Assembly: GCF_900114035.1 (NCBI RefSeq)
Contig: NZ_FORP01000008.1
Span: 1-64,000, forward strand
Direction: 5' to 3'
Length of the DNA: 64,000 bases
DNA from: Amycolatopsis sacchari
GTDB lineage: Bacteria > Actinomycetota > Actinomycetes > Mycobacteriales > Pseudonocardiaceae
Both the position numbers and the translations under genes were made by a program. Position 1 is the first letter of the stretch. Each line of letters starts with the position of its first letter. A model generated the notes under the pieces. That model was not told the DNA's origin. It searched no databases and worked only from the letters and a program-made list of their open reading frames with translations. This document shows, piece by piece, positions 1-8,290 of this stretch.

Positions 1-78
1 AACGTCCTCTACGCGCTCCTGCGCACCCGCCAGCCTTACCAGGCCGACTACCGACACACCACGGCTACCGCTGCTTGA
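1..78 (+). mobile_element. C-terminal end of a transposase, probably IS110/IS116 family (partial)
   Basis: The window opens inside a reading frame that ends at the TGA at 76-78. The last residues read NVLYALLRTRQPYQADY, a tail common in IS110/IS116/IS902-type (DEDD) transposases, where a helix ending in YALLR is followed by a short Pro/Tyr tail. Only about 25 residues are visible, so the family call is tentative. It sits directly beside a broken MFS gene on the opposite strand, which suggests the insertion helped disrupt that gene. No terminal inverted repeat was recognised, which would be normal for IS110 elements. Confidence 0.45.
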
Positions 79-145
79 CATAAACATTAGGCAGCACCCT
101 CCTACTGGTGAGTAAACCCCAGCATGGCACAAGCCGAGGCCGCAC

Positions 146-566
146 TCACCACCCCGAGCGCCCGGTGCACGCGCCGACCACCGCGACCCCGCCGAGCAAC
201 CCGGCCCAGCCGAGGTCCAGCACGACGACCGTGCCGCCGACGACGAATCCGCCGAGCAGCAGCACCGCCTGCCCTGCCCAGCAGCGTGCGGAACCCGCCG
301 CTCAGCCCGCCCGCGACGAGGCCGGGCAGCACCACGAGCGTGAGCAGGGCGGGTGACCCGCTGCGGCTCACGACCACCAGCGCGGTCAGCGTGACCCCCG
401 CGGACGCGAGCAGGAGGGTGAGCCCGCGGGCCGGGCCGATGCGGTCGAGCAGGCGGCCGGTGAGCGCCGTGGCGAGCAGGGTGAAGGCCAGCGGCGCCAT
501 CGCCGAGGGCAGCCGGGCCAGCTGCATCCCCGCCGACCACCGCCAGTAGGCACGGGAAAGCGTCAT
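146..566 (-). pseudogene. MFS transporter fragment, frameshifted and truncated
   Basis: Reading from the ATG at 566, the protein begins like an MFS permease (ARLPSAMAPLAF, then RLLDRIGPARG, the loop motif of sugar/drug permeases) and runs through about four membrane segments. Near 265-275 the open frame turns into Arg-rich nonsense. The neighbouring frame continues with good membrane sequence (QAVLLLGGFVVGGTVVVLDL) and stops at 146-148. A frameshift plus loss of the C-terminal half is the simplest reading. At about 140 recognisable residues it is far shorter than the 400 or so of an intact member. The transposase tail next to it fits decay after an insertion. Non-functional unless the frameshift is a sequencing error. 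Confidence 0.6.
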
Positions 567-675
567 ACGACGACTCTCGCGAAACCCCGCGCGGTGCGAT
601 ACCGCCGAACCGATCGTGGCGCGGCCCTCCCGGCGGGCCTACCCTGAACCGCGACTCACGCAGAGGAGCGAATTC

Positions 676-1311
676 ATGCGAATCGTCCACTATGGACACG
701 CCTGTGTGCTGCTGGAGACCGACGGCGCGCGGATCCTGCTCGACCCGGGTTCGTTCTCACAGGGGTTCGAGAACGAGCGCGAGCTGGACGCCGTGTTCAT
801 CACGCACCAGCACTTCGACCACATCGACTCGGAGAAGCTGCCCGGCCTGCTCGAAGCGAACCCCGGTGCGCAGCTGATCGTCGACCCCGGCACCGCGGAC
901 ACCGTCACGAAGCTGGGCCTGGAGTTCCGCGTCGCCAACCCCGGTGACGCCTTCGACATCGCGGGCACCGCGGTCAACGCCGTCGGCGGGCAGCACGCCG
1001 TGATCCACCAGGACATCCCGGTCATCCCGAACGTCGGCTTCCTGTTCGACCACGGCGCCTTCTACCACCCCGGCGACTCGTTCCACGTGCCCGAGCAGAA
1101 GGTCGACGTGCTCGGCCTGCCCACCGGCGCGCCCTGGCTCAAGGCGGGTGAGGCGGTCGACTTCCTCCGCGCCGTCTCCCCGCGCGTGGCGGTGCCGATC
1201 CACGAGGCGGTGCTCGCGAACCCGGCCATGCACTACGGCTTGTTCACCAACCTCGCGCCCGAGGGGTCCGAGGTGCGCGTCGCGCCGCGCGGCGAGGCCG
1301 TCAAGCTCTGA
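676..1311 (+). CDS. Metal-dependent hydrolase, metallo-beta-lactamase fold (UPF0173/YtkL-like)
   Basis: A 211-residue cytosolic protein of the beta-lactamase-like metal-dependent hydrolase group. The zinc-binding HxHxDH motif is at residues 44-49 (HQHFDH). Further metal ligands are likely the His in GGQHAVIH, the Asp in YHPGDSFH, and a late His in PIHEAV. The ATG at 676 is preferred over upstream starts because GAGGAG lies 8 bases before it and the family begins with this MRIVHYGHAC pattern. The substrate is unknown for this family. The 3' end overlaps the convergent deacetylase-like gene by 79 bp. Confidence 0.85.
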   Translation: MRIVHYGHACVLLETDGARILLDPGSFSQGFENERELDAVFITHQHFDHIDSEKLPGLLEANPGAQLIVDPGTADTVTKLGLEFRVANPGDAFDIAGTAVNAVGGQHAVIHQDIPVIPNVGFLFDHGAFYHPGDSFHVPEQKVDVLGLPTGAPWLKAGEAVDFLRAVSPRVAVPIHEAVLANPAMHYGLFTNLAPEGSEVRVAPRGEAVKL

Positions 1312-1979
1312 TAGGTGCTGCCGAAGGCCCGGTTCTCCAGCGCCACGTCGACCGCGTCGAGCAGTGCCTGCCGGAGGCCGGGCCGCGTGAGGTCGGCCGC
1401 GTCCACGCCCAGCCGGACCAGGCCGCCACGCCGTGCCGCGCGGGCGGACGCGAGCACGAGCGCGAAGCACCGCAGTGTCTCGGTGCGGTGCGGCTGGTTC
1501 GCGAAATCGTGCACGCGGGCGCGCAGCACCCTCCTGGCGTCCAGGACGTGCACCGCGTTCGCGTCGGCGCAGAGCCGGAAACCCTGCGCCCGCACGGCGT
1601 CCAGCGTGCCGCGGGACGCGAGCCACCGCGGCGGCGCGAACCCGTCGGCGACGAGCCCGGCCCGCTCGAACGCGCTCTGCGCCGCGATCAGCCGCAGCCT
1701 CGCCTCGTGGGCGGGCAGCGCGGCGAACTCGGCCTTGCGCCCGAAATGCGCGCGGTGCGCGGGCGCCACGCGGTGGTCGAACCCGTGCAGCAGCAGGCTG
1801 TCGCCGGTGCGGACGCGGGTGCGCACCCACTCCGTCACCGCCTCCGTGCCGGCCAGCTGCGGGGTGAACAGCAGGGACAGCGGGACCTTCCGCCGGTCGA
1901 GCTCGGCGGCGAGGTCCGCGCAGCGGTGCAGTGTCCGGGGGCCGATGCCGGAGAGCGAGACCAGCAGACGGGCGTCCAT
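1233..1979 (-). CDS. DUF2334 / polysaccharide-deacetylase-like protein
   Basis: A 248-residue protein with the alternating beta/alpha pattern of DUF2334, a divergent branch of the NodB/polysaccharide deacetylase fold. MDARLLVSLSGIG opens the barrel. The HGFDH signature at residues 65-69 corresponds to the HGxxH-type metal-binding motif. FAPPRWLAS matches the conserved Pro-Pro-Trp segment of the family. No signal peptide is visible, so a cytosolic location is likely and the sugar or other amide substrate is unknown. No earlier stop codon shortens the 79-bp tail-to-tail overlap with the hydrolase gene. Start ATG at 1979 agrees with the start of the domain. Confidence 0.75.
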   Translation of the reverse strand: MDARLLVSLSGIGPRTLHRCADLAAELDRRKVPLSLLFTPQLAGTEAVTEWVRTRVRTGDSLLLHGFDHRVAPAHRAHFGRKAEFAALPAHEARLRLIAAQSAFERAGLVADGFAPPRWLASRGTLDAVRAQGFRLCADANAVHVLDARRVLRARVHDFANQPHRTETLRCFALVLASARAARRGGLVRLGVDAADLTRPGLRQALLDAVDVALENRAFGSTYQSLTASPRGATRTSDPSGARLVNKP

Positions 1980-2000
1980 GTCCCCATTGGGACAGATCGA

Positions 2001-2039
2001 GGTGGCGGTGTGCTTACCGTGAGGTGACGGTCCGCCACC
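2001..2039 (-). terminator. Possible stem-loop downstream of purB
   Basis: GGTGGCGG (2001-2008) pairs with CCGCCACC (2032-2039), and ACCGT/ACGGT nests inside the loop. It lies just after the purB stop on the minus strand and before the DUF2334 start. There is no U-run, so it may be an intrinsic-like terminator typical of high-GC genomes, or an operator. Confidence 0.3.
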
Positions 2040-2046
2040 GACCGCG

Positions 2047-3477
2047 CTACAGGATGGGCGCCGGCACGTAGTTCGTGGCCTCGGGGAACCGCGCCAGCAC
2101 GCTCTCCACCTGCTTCGCCACGCTCGCCACCTGCTCGGCCGCCACGCCGGTGAACGACAGCTTGTCCGCGAGCAGCCGGTCCAGGTCCTCGCGGCTCAGC
2201 GGCAACCGCTCGTCGGCGGCGAGCCGGTCGAGGAGGTCGTTGTGCGTCAGCCCCTCCTCGCGCATCGCGAGCGCCACCGCGACCGCGTTCTCCTTGATCG
2301 CCTCGTGTGCCGTCTCCCGGCCCACCCCGGCGCGCACCGACGCCATCAGCACCTTGGTGGTGGCGAGGAACGGCAGGTAGCGGTCGAGCTCCCGCGCGAC
2401 GACGGCGGGGAACGCGCCGAACTCGGTGAGCACGGTCAGGAACGTCTCCAGCAGGCCGTCGAGCGCGAAGAACGCGTCCGGCAGCGCGACCCGGCGCACC
2501 ACCGAATCCGAGACGTCACCCTCGTTCCACTGGTCGCCCGCCAGCTCGCCGGTCATCGACAGGTAGCCGCGCAGCACCACGGCCAGCCCGTTGACCCGCT
2601 CGCACGAGCGCGTGTTCATCTTGTGCGGCATCGCCGACGAACCGACCTGGCCGGGCTTGAAGCCCTCGGTCACCAGCTCGTGGCCCGCCATCAGGCGGAT
2701 CGTCTTCGCCAGGCTCGACGGCGCGGCGGCCAGCTGCACGAGCGTGGAGAGCACGTCGAAGTCCAGCGACCGCGGGTACACCTGGCCGACGCTGGTGAAC
2801 GTGCGGGAGAAGCCGAGGTGCTCGGCGATGCGCCGCTCCAGCAGGTCCAGCGTGGCCTGGCTGCCGAGCAGGTCCAGCATGTCCTGCGCCGTGCCGACCG
2901 GCCCCTTGATGCCCCGCAACGGGTACCGGCCGATCAGGTCGTCGAGCCGCTCGAACGCGACGAGCAGCTCGTCGGCGGCGGTGGCGAACCGCTTGCCCAG
3001 CGTCGTCGCCTGCGCGGCCACGTTGTGCGAACGGCCCGCCATCACCAGGTCGGAGTGCTCGACGGCCAGCGCGGCGAGCCGCGCCAGCACCGCCGCGACC
3101 CGGCCGCGGATCAGCTCCAGCGACCGGCGGACCTGCAGCTGCTCGACGTTCTCGGTGAGGTCGCGCGACGTCATGCCCTTGTGCACGTGCTCGTGCCCGG
3201 CGAGCGCGTTGAACTCCTCGATGCGGGCCTTCACGTCGTGCCGCGTGACGCGCTCCCGCTCGGCGATCGAGGCGAGGTCCACCTGGCCGAGGACCCGTTC
3301 GTAGTCCTCGACCACGCCGTCCGGCACCTCGACACCCAGCTCCCGCTGCGCCTTCAGCACCGCGAGCCACAGCTCGCGCTCCAGCACCACCTTGCGTTCC
3401 GGCGACCACAGGGCGACCAGCTCGGCGGAGGCGTAGCGGGAGGCGAGCACGTTGGGAATGCGGGGCTTGTCCGTCAC
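2047..3477 (-). CDS. purB: Adenylosuccinate lyase
   Basis: This 476-residue enzyme splits SAICAR to AICAR plus fumarate in purine synthesis, and adenylosuccinate to AMP plus fumarate. The fumarase/aspartase superfamily signature GSSAMPHKMN is near residues 278-288, and the family's TSRDLTENV and AGRSHNVAAQ segments are present (the His is the likely catalytic acid). Length and start (MTDKPRIPNVLASRYASAE) match actinobacterial PurB. It stands alone rather than beside purC. A sigma-factor/membrane-protein pair lies just upstream in the same direction, with only 17 bases between that pair's last stop and the purB start, so read-through is possible. Confidence 0.96.
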   Translation of the reverse strand: MTDKPRIPNVLASRYASAELVALWSPERKVVLERELWLAVLKAQRELGVEVPDGVVEDYERVLGQVDLASIAERERVTRHDVKARIEEFNALAGHEHVHKGMTSRDLTENVEQLQVRRSLELIRGRVAAVLARLAALAVEHSDLVMAGRSHNVAAQATTLGKRFATAADELLVAFERLDDLIGRYPLRGIKGPVGTAQDMLDLLGSQATLDLLERRIAEHLGFSRTFTSVGQVYPRSLDFDVLSTLVQLAAAPSSLAKTIRLMAGHELVTEGFKPGQVGSSAMPHKMNTRSCERVNGLAVVLRGYLSMTGELAGDQWNEGDVSDSVVRRVALPDAFFALDGLLETFLTVLTEFGAFPAVVARELDRYLPFLATTKVLMASVRAGVGRETAHEAIKENAVAVALAMREEGLTHNDLLDRLAADERLPLSREDLDRLLADKLSFTGVAAEQVASVAKQVESVLARFPEATNYVPAPIL

Positions 3478-3494
3478 GCGTCCAGCCTAATGGG

Positions 3495-4181
3495 TTAAAA
3501 GGAGAGGTTCGGATCGGTGGCCAGCTGCAGGAACGCCGACTCGGGCACCCCCGCCCACTCCGTGGCGTCGTCGTTCCAGCGGTTGACCTCGACGAGGCTG
3601 CCGTCGGTCCGGAAGTGCGCCGCGGACAGCCCCATCTCCCACTTCGCGAACACGGTGACACTGCCGTCCGCCAGGGTCTGGCGGTTGTAGCACTGCCACC
3701 GCGCGCAGGCGCTGTCCACGCCCTCGCTGTGCGTCGGCGCGCTGATGACCAGCTCCAGCGGGTTCTCGTGCCCCTCGACCTTGACCCTGATGCCGAGCAC
3801 CGGATCCCCTTCGACGCCACCCATGCCCGTCACCGACTCGACCCGCACACCGGTGAGCACCTGCGGCGCGTGCGTCCGCTCGTAGTCCACGAGCTCCTGC
3901 TCACGGCGGTTGGGCACTCGCGAGGCGGGTGCGGGTTGCGTGACGGTGACGGTGGCCTTCGGCGAGTCGGCGACCGGCAGCGCGGGCTCCTCGTCGTGGC
4001 CTGGTGCGACGATCACCGCCGTCGTCGCGACCGCCACCACCGCGGCGCCGGTTGCCCAGGTAGCCCGCCGCCGCTTCGCGGTGCGCTTGGCGTGGGCGAT
4101 CAGCCGGTCGGGGTCGATCGCCAGCGGCGGCTCGTCCCGCACGGCGACCCGCAGCGCGTGGCCCAGTTCCTGCTCGTTCAT
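3495..4181 (-). CDS. Single-pass membrane protein co-encoded with a SigE-family sigma factor
   Basis: A 228-residue protein with a charged cytosolic N-terminus (about residues 1-40, starting MNEQELGHAL), one membrane helix around 42-62, and an extracytoplasmic domain of unknown fold. Its ATG overlaps the stop of the upstream sigma-factor gene by four bases, which indicates translational coupling. In actinobacteria, membrane proteins in this position often act as anti-sigma factors or sensors. No ZAS zinc motif (HxxxCxxC) is visible, so an anti-sigma role is inference from context only. A second pair of the same layout lies at 5397-6564. Confidence 0.7.
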   Translation of the reverse strand: MNEQELGHALRVAVRDEPPLAIDPDRLIAHAKRTAKRRRATWATGAAVVAVATTAVIVAPGHDEEPALPVADSPKATVTVTQPAPASRVPNRREQELVDYERTHAPQVLTGVRVESVTGMGGVEGDPVLGIRVKVEGHENPLELVISAPTHSEGVDSACARWQCYNRQTLADGSVTVFAKWEMGLSAAHFRTDGSLVEVNRWNDDATEWAGVPESAFLQLATDPNLSF

Positions 4182-4711
4182 GCGATCTTCAGCCCCTTCC
4201 CCGGTTCCAGCCGGTCGACGATCCGCGCGAGCGCGGCCAGCCCACGGGCCGTCTGGCTCTTCACATTCCCCTCGGAGCAGCCGAGGACCGCGGCCGTCTC
4301 GGCGACCGAAAGCTCGTCGAAGTACCGCAGCACCAGCACGGCGCGTTGTTTCGGCGGCACCTCGAGCAGCCCGCGCTGCACAACCGTCCTGGCCCACAGC
4401 CGCTCCGCCCGCGCCGCCGGGTCGAGGGTCCCGTCCGCCACCTCGGGCACCACGTCGTGCCCGGATTCCCGGCGCCGCCACGGTTTGCGCTTCTCGTCCA
4501 GCCACGTCCGCAGCAGTGTGCGGCGCACGTAGTGGGCGATCGCCTCGTCGTGCCGCAGCTTCCGCCAGGAGCGGTAGATCTTCAGCAGCGTCGTCTGCGT
4601 GAGGTCCTCGGCGAGGTGCCAGTCACCGCACAGCAGGTAGGCGAACCGCCGCAGGCCGGCGGCGGAGGTCGTGGCGAAGTCCCGGAAGCCCGCTTCGGCC
4701 GAGTCGTCCAT
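4178..4711 (-). CDS. RNA polymerase sigma factor, SigE family (ECF type)
   Basis: A 177-residue extracytoplasmic-function sigma factor. Region 2 is seen around residues 18-75 (YLLCGDWHLAEDLTQTT, matching the SigE-family AYLLTGD-H-AEDLVQ pattern). Region 4 is around 118-168 (VPPKQRAVLVLRYFDELS followed by the helix-turn-helix of EGNVKSQTARGLAAL). It should direct polymerase to a small stress or envelope regulon. It is coupled to a membrane protein that may control it. It resembles the sigma factor at 6055-6564, with which it shares the CGDWH and GCSEGNVKSQTARGL stretches, so the two are probably paralogues. Confidence 0.88.
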   Translation of the reverse strand: MDDSAEAGFRDFATTSAAGLRRFAYLLCGDWHLAEDLTQTTLLKIYRSWRKLRHDEAIAHYVRRTLLRTWLDEKRKPWRRRESGHDVVPEVADGTLDPAARAERLWARTVVQRGLLEVPPKQRAVLVLRYFDELSVAETAAVLGCSEGNVKSQTARGLAALARIVDRLEPGKGLKIA

Positions 4712-4767
4712 CGGCTCCCCCTTTCACCCGATTACTCACGACGCCGGGGGTGCCGGGGTTGCACGCG

Positions 4768-5343
4768 TCAGCTCAGGGCATCCCGCAGCATGGCGCCCGC
4801 CGCGGCTCGCGGATCCGGATCGGCCTCGATCAGGGCGTTCACCACGGCTCCGTCGACCAGCGCGACGAGCTGCTTGAGGCGCGGCAGGTCGATCGGCATG
4901 CCGGAGCGCGCGAAGATCTCGGTGAGCAGCTCGTACAGCTCACCCTGCATCGCCCGCGTCAGTGGGCGGAGGTAGGGGCGGCGGCCGGTGGTGATCAGCC
5001 CCTCGTACCGCAGCAGCACCGCCTCGAACGCCCTGTCCTCACCCAGCAGCTGGTCCAGCACGAGCTCGACCAGCGCGTCCACGCTGCGCGGCTCGGCGCT
5101 GAGGTGCGCGAGCTGCTCCCAGCCCCGCGCCAGCTCCGCCCGGCCGCGGTGCTCGACGGCCGCGGTGATGAGGTCTTCCAGCGAGTCGAAGTAGTACGTC
5201 GTCGAGGCCAGCGGCAGCCCCGCCCGCTCGGCGACCGCGCGGTGCCGGATCGCGTCGAAGCCACCCTCGGCGAGCAGTTCGGCGGCGGCCACCACGAGAG
5301 CGGCCCGCCTGCGCTCGCCCTTCGGCGTGCTGGCGGCGGTCAT
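4768..5343 (-). CDS. TetR-family transcriptional regulator
   Basis: A 191-residue regulator. The N-terminal helix-turn-helix covers about residues 15-55 (AAELLAEGGFDAIRHRAVAERAGLPLASTTYYF), with the conserved YYFDSLEDL that ends TetR DNA-binding domains. The C-terminal ligand-binding domain resembles TetR_C-type domains, but no ligand can be read from sequence. It lies between the two sigma-factor modules in the same direction. A putative -10 (TTATCT on the minus strand, 5350-5355) precedes the start, and a 17-bp element shared with purD lies at 5378-5394. Confidence 0.85.
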   Translation of the reverse strand: MTAASTPKGERRRAALVVAAAELLAEGGFDAIRHRAVAERAGLPLASTTYYFDSLEDLITAAVEHRGRAELARGWEQLAHLSAEPRSVDALVELVLDQLLGEDRAFEAVLLRYEGLITTGRRPYLRPLTRAMQGELYELLTEIFARSGMPIDLPRLKQLVALVDGAVVNALIEADPDPRAAAGAMLRDALS

Positions 5344-5377
5344 CCCCAGAAGATAACCGCGACGCGCGGCGTCTCCG

Positions 5378-5394
5378 TGAGGGGTGGCGGTCGG
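5378..5394. repeat. 17-bp element shared with the purD upstream region
   Basis: The stretch TGAGGGGTGGCGGTCGG occurs here and again, base for base, at 17512-17528. Each copy lies about 32-34 bases upstream of a minus-strand start codon (TetR here, purD there) and upstream of a TANNNT-like -10. It may be a shared regulatory site or a small dispersed repeat. Confidence 0.45.
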
Positions 5395-5396
5395 AC

Positions 5397-6062
5397 CTAA
5401 AAACTGCTTGACAACGCCAGCGCGATGCCCGGCAGCCGCGTTTCCAGCGGCGGCGCACTGCCCGGATCCGGCGTGCTCAACACGACCAGAGTCCCGCCAC
5501 TCGCCGTGCGTTGCTCGACCGGGATCGAGCCGTCCCTGAGCGAGGGAAGCCGCATGGCCATCCCGGCGGGGGACAGCGTCACCGACACGAACCCGCTTCG
5601 ATCACCATCCGTGACGTGGAACCCCACCGATCGGGTGGCCGTCGGACAGAGGGGGCCAGGCGAAGGCCCGGTCACCCCGGTCGCCGGGAGCTCGCCAGCG
5701 AGGGCAGTGGCGAGCTCCCGGTCGACCTTTTCGCACCCGGAGGTGCCTTCGGCCCGAGGGCCGTCCTTCCCGTTCCCGCCACTTCCCTGCAAGGACGAGG
5801 GAACGGGAAAGGTCTGTGGAGGACGCTCCGGGGCCGCCACCGGTTGCGCCGGTCCGGAAGTCGTAGACCGAAAGTAGGACACTCCGGCGATCCCGGCAGC
5901 GCCGAGCACGACGACCAGGCACGCGACGGTCAGCAGCACCGCGGACCGGCGCCGCGCGGTCGCCCTGGCGGAGGCCGCGGTCACGTCGCCGAGCGTGAAG
6001 CCGGGTGGCGGCGGCTCGCCCGGCGCGGCCCGGAACAGGGCCCGCAGCTCCTTCTCATCCAC
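5397..6062 (-). CDS. Single-pass membrane protein co-encoded with a SigE-family sigma factor
   Basis: A 221-residue protein starting MDEKELRALFRAAPGE. It has a cytosolic N-terminal segment of about 40 residues, a membrane helix around 41-62 (AVLLTVACLVVVLGAAGIAGV), a Pro/Ser/Gly-rich linker, and an extracytoplasmic domain with paired Cys residues (SGCEK and GPLCP) that could form a disulfide. Its start lies eight bases inside the end of the sigma-factor gene, so the two are coupled. A role as sensor or anti-sigma factor is inferred from context. It shares layout, but little obvious sequence, with the protein at 3495-4181. Confidence 0.7.
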   Translation of the reverse strand: MDEKELRALFRAAPGEPPPPGFTLGDVTAASARATARRRSAVLLTVACLVVVLGAAGIAGVSYFRSTTSGPAQPVAAPERPPQTFPVPSSLQGSGGNGKDGPRAEGTSGCEKVDRELATALAGELPATGVTGPSPGPLCPTATRSVGFHVTDGDRSGFVSVTLSPAGMAMRLPSLRDGSIPVEQRTASGGTLVVLSTPDPGSAPPLETRLPGIALALSSSF

Positions 6063-6564
6063 GCGTCTCCACCTCCTCGCCGAGTGCCGCGCGCAGGTGT
6101 GTCAGCCCCCGCGCCGTCTGGCTCTTCACGTTCCCTTCGCTGCAGCCCAGCGCCTTCGCGACCCCGGCGACGTCCAGCCCCTCGAAGTACCGCAGGACCA
6201 GCACCGCCCGCTGCTTCGGTGGCACCTGCCGCAGCGCGGCCAGCAGGTCCGCCCGCAGCGCCACCTGCTCGTCGAGCCGCTCGGCCGCCGGCTCCGGCTC
6301 CGGCAGCCGGTCGACCTGCTGCTCCCTTCGCCAGGGCCGCCGGGACTCGTCGATCGAGGCCCGCACCAGGGTCCTGCGCACGTAGGCGTCGAGCGCACCG
6401 CGGTCACGGATGCGGCTCCACCTGCGGTGCAGCGCGACGAACGCCGTCTGGGCGAGATCGTCCGCGCGGTGCCAGTCCCCGCACAGCAGGTACGCGGTCC
6501 GGCGCACGGAGTCCCGCCGAGCGGCGAAGTACTCCGCGAACTCCTGCTCCTCGTGCTCGTCCAC
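6055..6564 (-). CDS. RNA polymerase sigma factor, SigE family (ECF type)
   Basis: A 169-residue ECF sigma factor. Region 2 contains YLLCGDWHRADDLAQTAF near residues 25-42. Region 4 contains VPPKQRAVLVLRYFEGLD and the recognition helix EGNVKSQTARGL around 115-155. It is the first gene of a two-gene unit with the overlapping membrane-protein gene. Close similarity to the sigma factor at 4178-4711 suggests a local duplication of the sigma/membrane-protein cassette, later separated by the TetR gene. Confidence 0.88.
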   Translation of the reverse strand: MDEHEEQEFAEYFAARRDSVRRTAYLLCGDWHRADDLAQTAFVALHRRWSRIRDRGALDAYVRRTLVRASIDESRRPWRREQQVDRLPEPEPAAERLDEQVALRADLLAALRQVPPKQRAVLVLRYFEGLDVAGVAKALGCSEGNVKSQTARGLTHLRAALGEEVETRG

Positions 6565-6662
6565 CGGCCTCCCGGACGTCTCACTGTGTTGGACGGAAGC
6601 ACTGCCCCTTACGGTTGCACGGCGCCTTGTAGATCAACTGGGGCATGTGATGTGATCTAACC

Positions 6663-7697
6663 GTGACCTCACACGACACCGCTTCGCTCGATTTCCGCTC
6701 GGACACCGTCACCCAGCCGGATGAGGCGATGCGGAGAGCGATGGCGTCCGCTGAGGTCGGGGACAACGTCCTCGACGGGGATCCGACCATCAAGGCGCTG
6801 GAAGAGCGCGCGGCCGCCGTGCTCGGCATGCCGGCCGCGCTCTGGACGCCCAGCGGGACGATGGCGAACCTCATCGCCTTGAGTGTCCACCTCCAGCGTG
6901 GTGACCGCTTCCTCGCGCCGAAGGGCGCCCACGTGCTGGTCAACGAGCTCGGCTCGGCCGCGTGGCTCGCCGGCGGCATGCCCGACCCGCTGGAACACGA
7001 CGCGGGCCCCGGCAGGCCGACCCCGGAAACGCTCGCCGCCGCGATCGGCCCCCGCAGCGGCCCGTACTTCACGCTGCGCACCACGCTGTTGTGCCTGGAA
7101 AACACCCACAACGCCTCGGGCGGCGCGGTCATCCCCCCGCACGAACACGCCCAGCTGCTGTCCACCGCGCGGCAGGCGGGCCTGCGCGTCCACCTCGACG
7201 GCGCGCGCCTGTGGCACGCGGCCGCGGCGCTCGGGTTGCCGCCCGCGGCGCTCACGGTCGGCGTCGACACGGTGTCGGCCTGCTTCAGCAAGGGCCTCGG
7301 CGCGCCTGTCGGTTCGGTCGTGGCGGGCAGTGCGAACTTCGTCGAGCGCGCCAAGCGGATGCGGCAGATGCTCGGCGGCGGCGTGCGGCAGGGCGGGGTG
7401 CTCGCCGCGGCCGCGCTGGTGGCCCTCGACCGCGTCGGTGACCTGGCCGAGGACCACGAGAAGGCCCGCAAGCTCGCCGCCGGGCTGGCCGACCTCGGCT
7501 GGGAGGTCAACACCCCCGAGACGAACATCGTGCTGGCGAGGGTCGCGGACCTCGAAGTGACCCTCGCGTCCCTCGGTGCACAAGGCATCCTGGCGTCGAC
7601 GCTCGGCGGGAAAGTACGGTTCGTGACGCACCGCGACCTGTCGATGGCGGACGTCGAGGAGGCGTTGCGCCGGATCAAGGCTGGGGGACATCCGTGA
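6663..7697 (+). CDS. ltaE: Low-specificity L-threonine aldolase, PLP-dependent
   Basis: A 344-residue fold-type I PLP enzyme expected to split L-threonine or L-allo-threonine into glycine and acetaldehyde. The family opening LDFRSDTVTQPDEAMRRAM is present. The PLP-binding lysine is about residue 210 in SACFSKGLGAPVGS, and the HLDGARLWH motif carries the Asp that contacts the pyridine nitrogen. The start is GTG at 6663. A HAD-hydrolase gene follows with a four-base GTGA overlap, so the two form an operon. Related beta-eliminating lyases share the fold, so exact specificity is inferred. Confidence 0.88.
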   Translation: MTSHDTASLDFRSDTVTQPDEAMRRAMASAEVGDNVLDGDPTIKALEERAAAVLGMPAALWTPSGTMANLIALSVHLQRGDRFLAPKGAHVLVNELGSAAWLAGGMPDPLEHDAGPGRPTPETLAAAIGPRSGPYFTLRTTLLCLENTHNASGGAVIPPHEHAQLLSTARQAGLRVHLDGARLWHAAAALGLPPAALTVGVDTVSACFSKGLGAPVGSVVAGSANFVERAKRMRQMLGGGVRQGGVLAAAALVALDRVGDLAEDHEKARKLAAGLADLGWEVNTPETNIVLARVADLEVTLASLGAQGILASTLGGKVRFVTHRDLSMADVEEALRRIKAGGHP

Positions 7698-8290
7698 CCT
7701 GGTACGTCTTCGACTACGGCGAGGTCATCTGCGGCCGGACGGACGCGCTGCCGGAGCTGGCCGCCACGCTGGGCGCGGACCTCGCCGAGTTCGAGCCCCA
7801 CTACTGGGCGCACCGCGACGCCTACGACCGCGGCGCGAGCGACCTCGAATACTGGGGCGCCGTCGGCGAAGCGCTCGGCGTGCCCGTGGACGAGTCCACT
7901 TCGGACACTCTGACGCGCATCGACATCGAGGGCTGGTCCCGCCTCGACCCCGCGTCGCTGGAACTCGTCACGTCACTGGCGGAATCCGGTGCGTCACTGG
8001 CCTTGCTGTCCAACGCGCCGTCGTCGTTCGCCCGGTTCGCCGAACGGCAGGACTGGGCGCGGCACTTCCGGGTGCGCGTGTTCTCCGGTGACGTCGGCGT
8101 CGCCAAGCCGGACGAGGAGATCTTCGAACTGCTGCTCGCCCGCCTGGACGCGCAGGCGGGCGAGTGCGTGTTCTTCGACGACCGGCAGTCCAATGTGGAC
8201 GGCGCGAAGGCGGTCGGGTTGCGGGCGCACCTGTGGCAGGGCACCGAAACCGCGGTCAGGGCAGGCGCTTCGGTTCCTTCCGCCCCTTGA
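7694..8290 (+). CDS. HAD-superfamily hydrolase
   Basis: A 198-residue hydrolase of the HAD-IA type. The N-terminal YVFDYGEVICG holds the nucleophile Asp (motif I, with Gly in place of the second Asp as in many HAD-IA proteins). LLSNAPSSFA is motif II, KPDEEIFE is motif III, and VFFDDRQSNVDGAKAVG is motif IV. Likely a phosphatase acting on a small phosphorylated metabolite that cannot be named. Translation is coupled to the upstream aldolase. The 3' end overlaps the convergent small membrane-protein gene by 35 bp. Confidence 0.85.
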   Translation: MTWYVFDYGEVICGRTDALPELAATLGADLAEFEPHYWAHRDAYDRGASDLEYWGAVGEALGVPVDESTSDTLTRIDIEGWSRLDPASLELVTSLAESGASLALLSNAPSSFARFAERQDWARHFRVRVFSGDVGVAKPDEEIFELLLARLDAQAGECVFFDDRQSNVDGAKAVGLRAHLWQGTETAVRAGASVPSAP

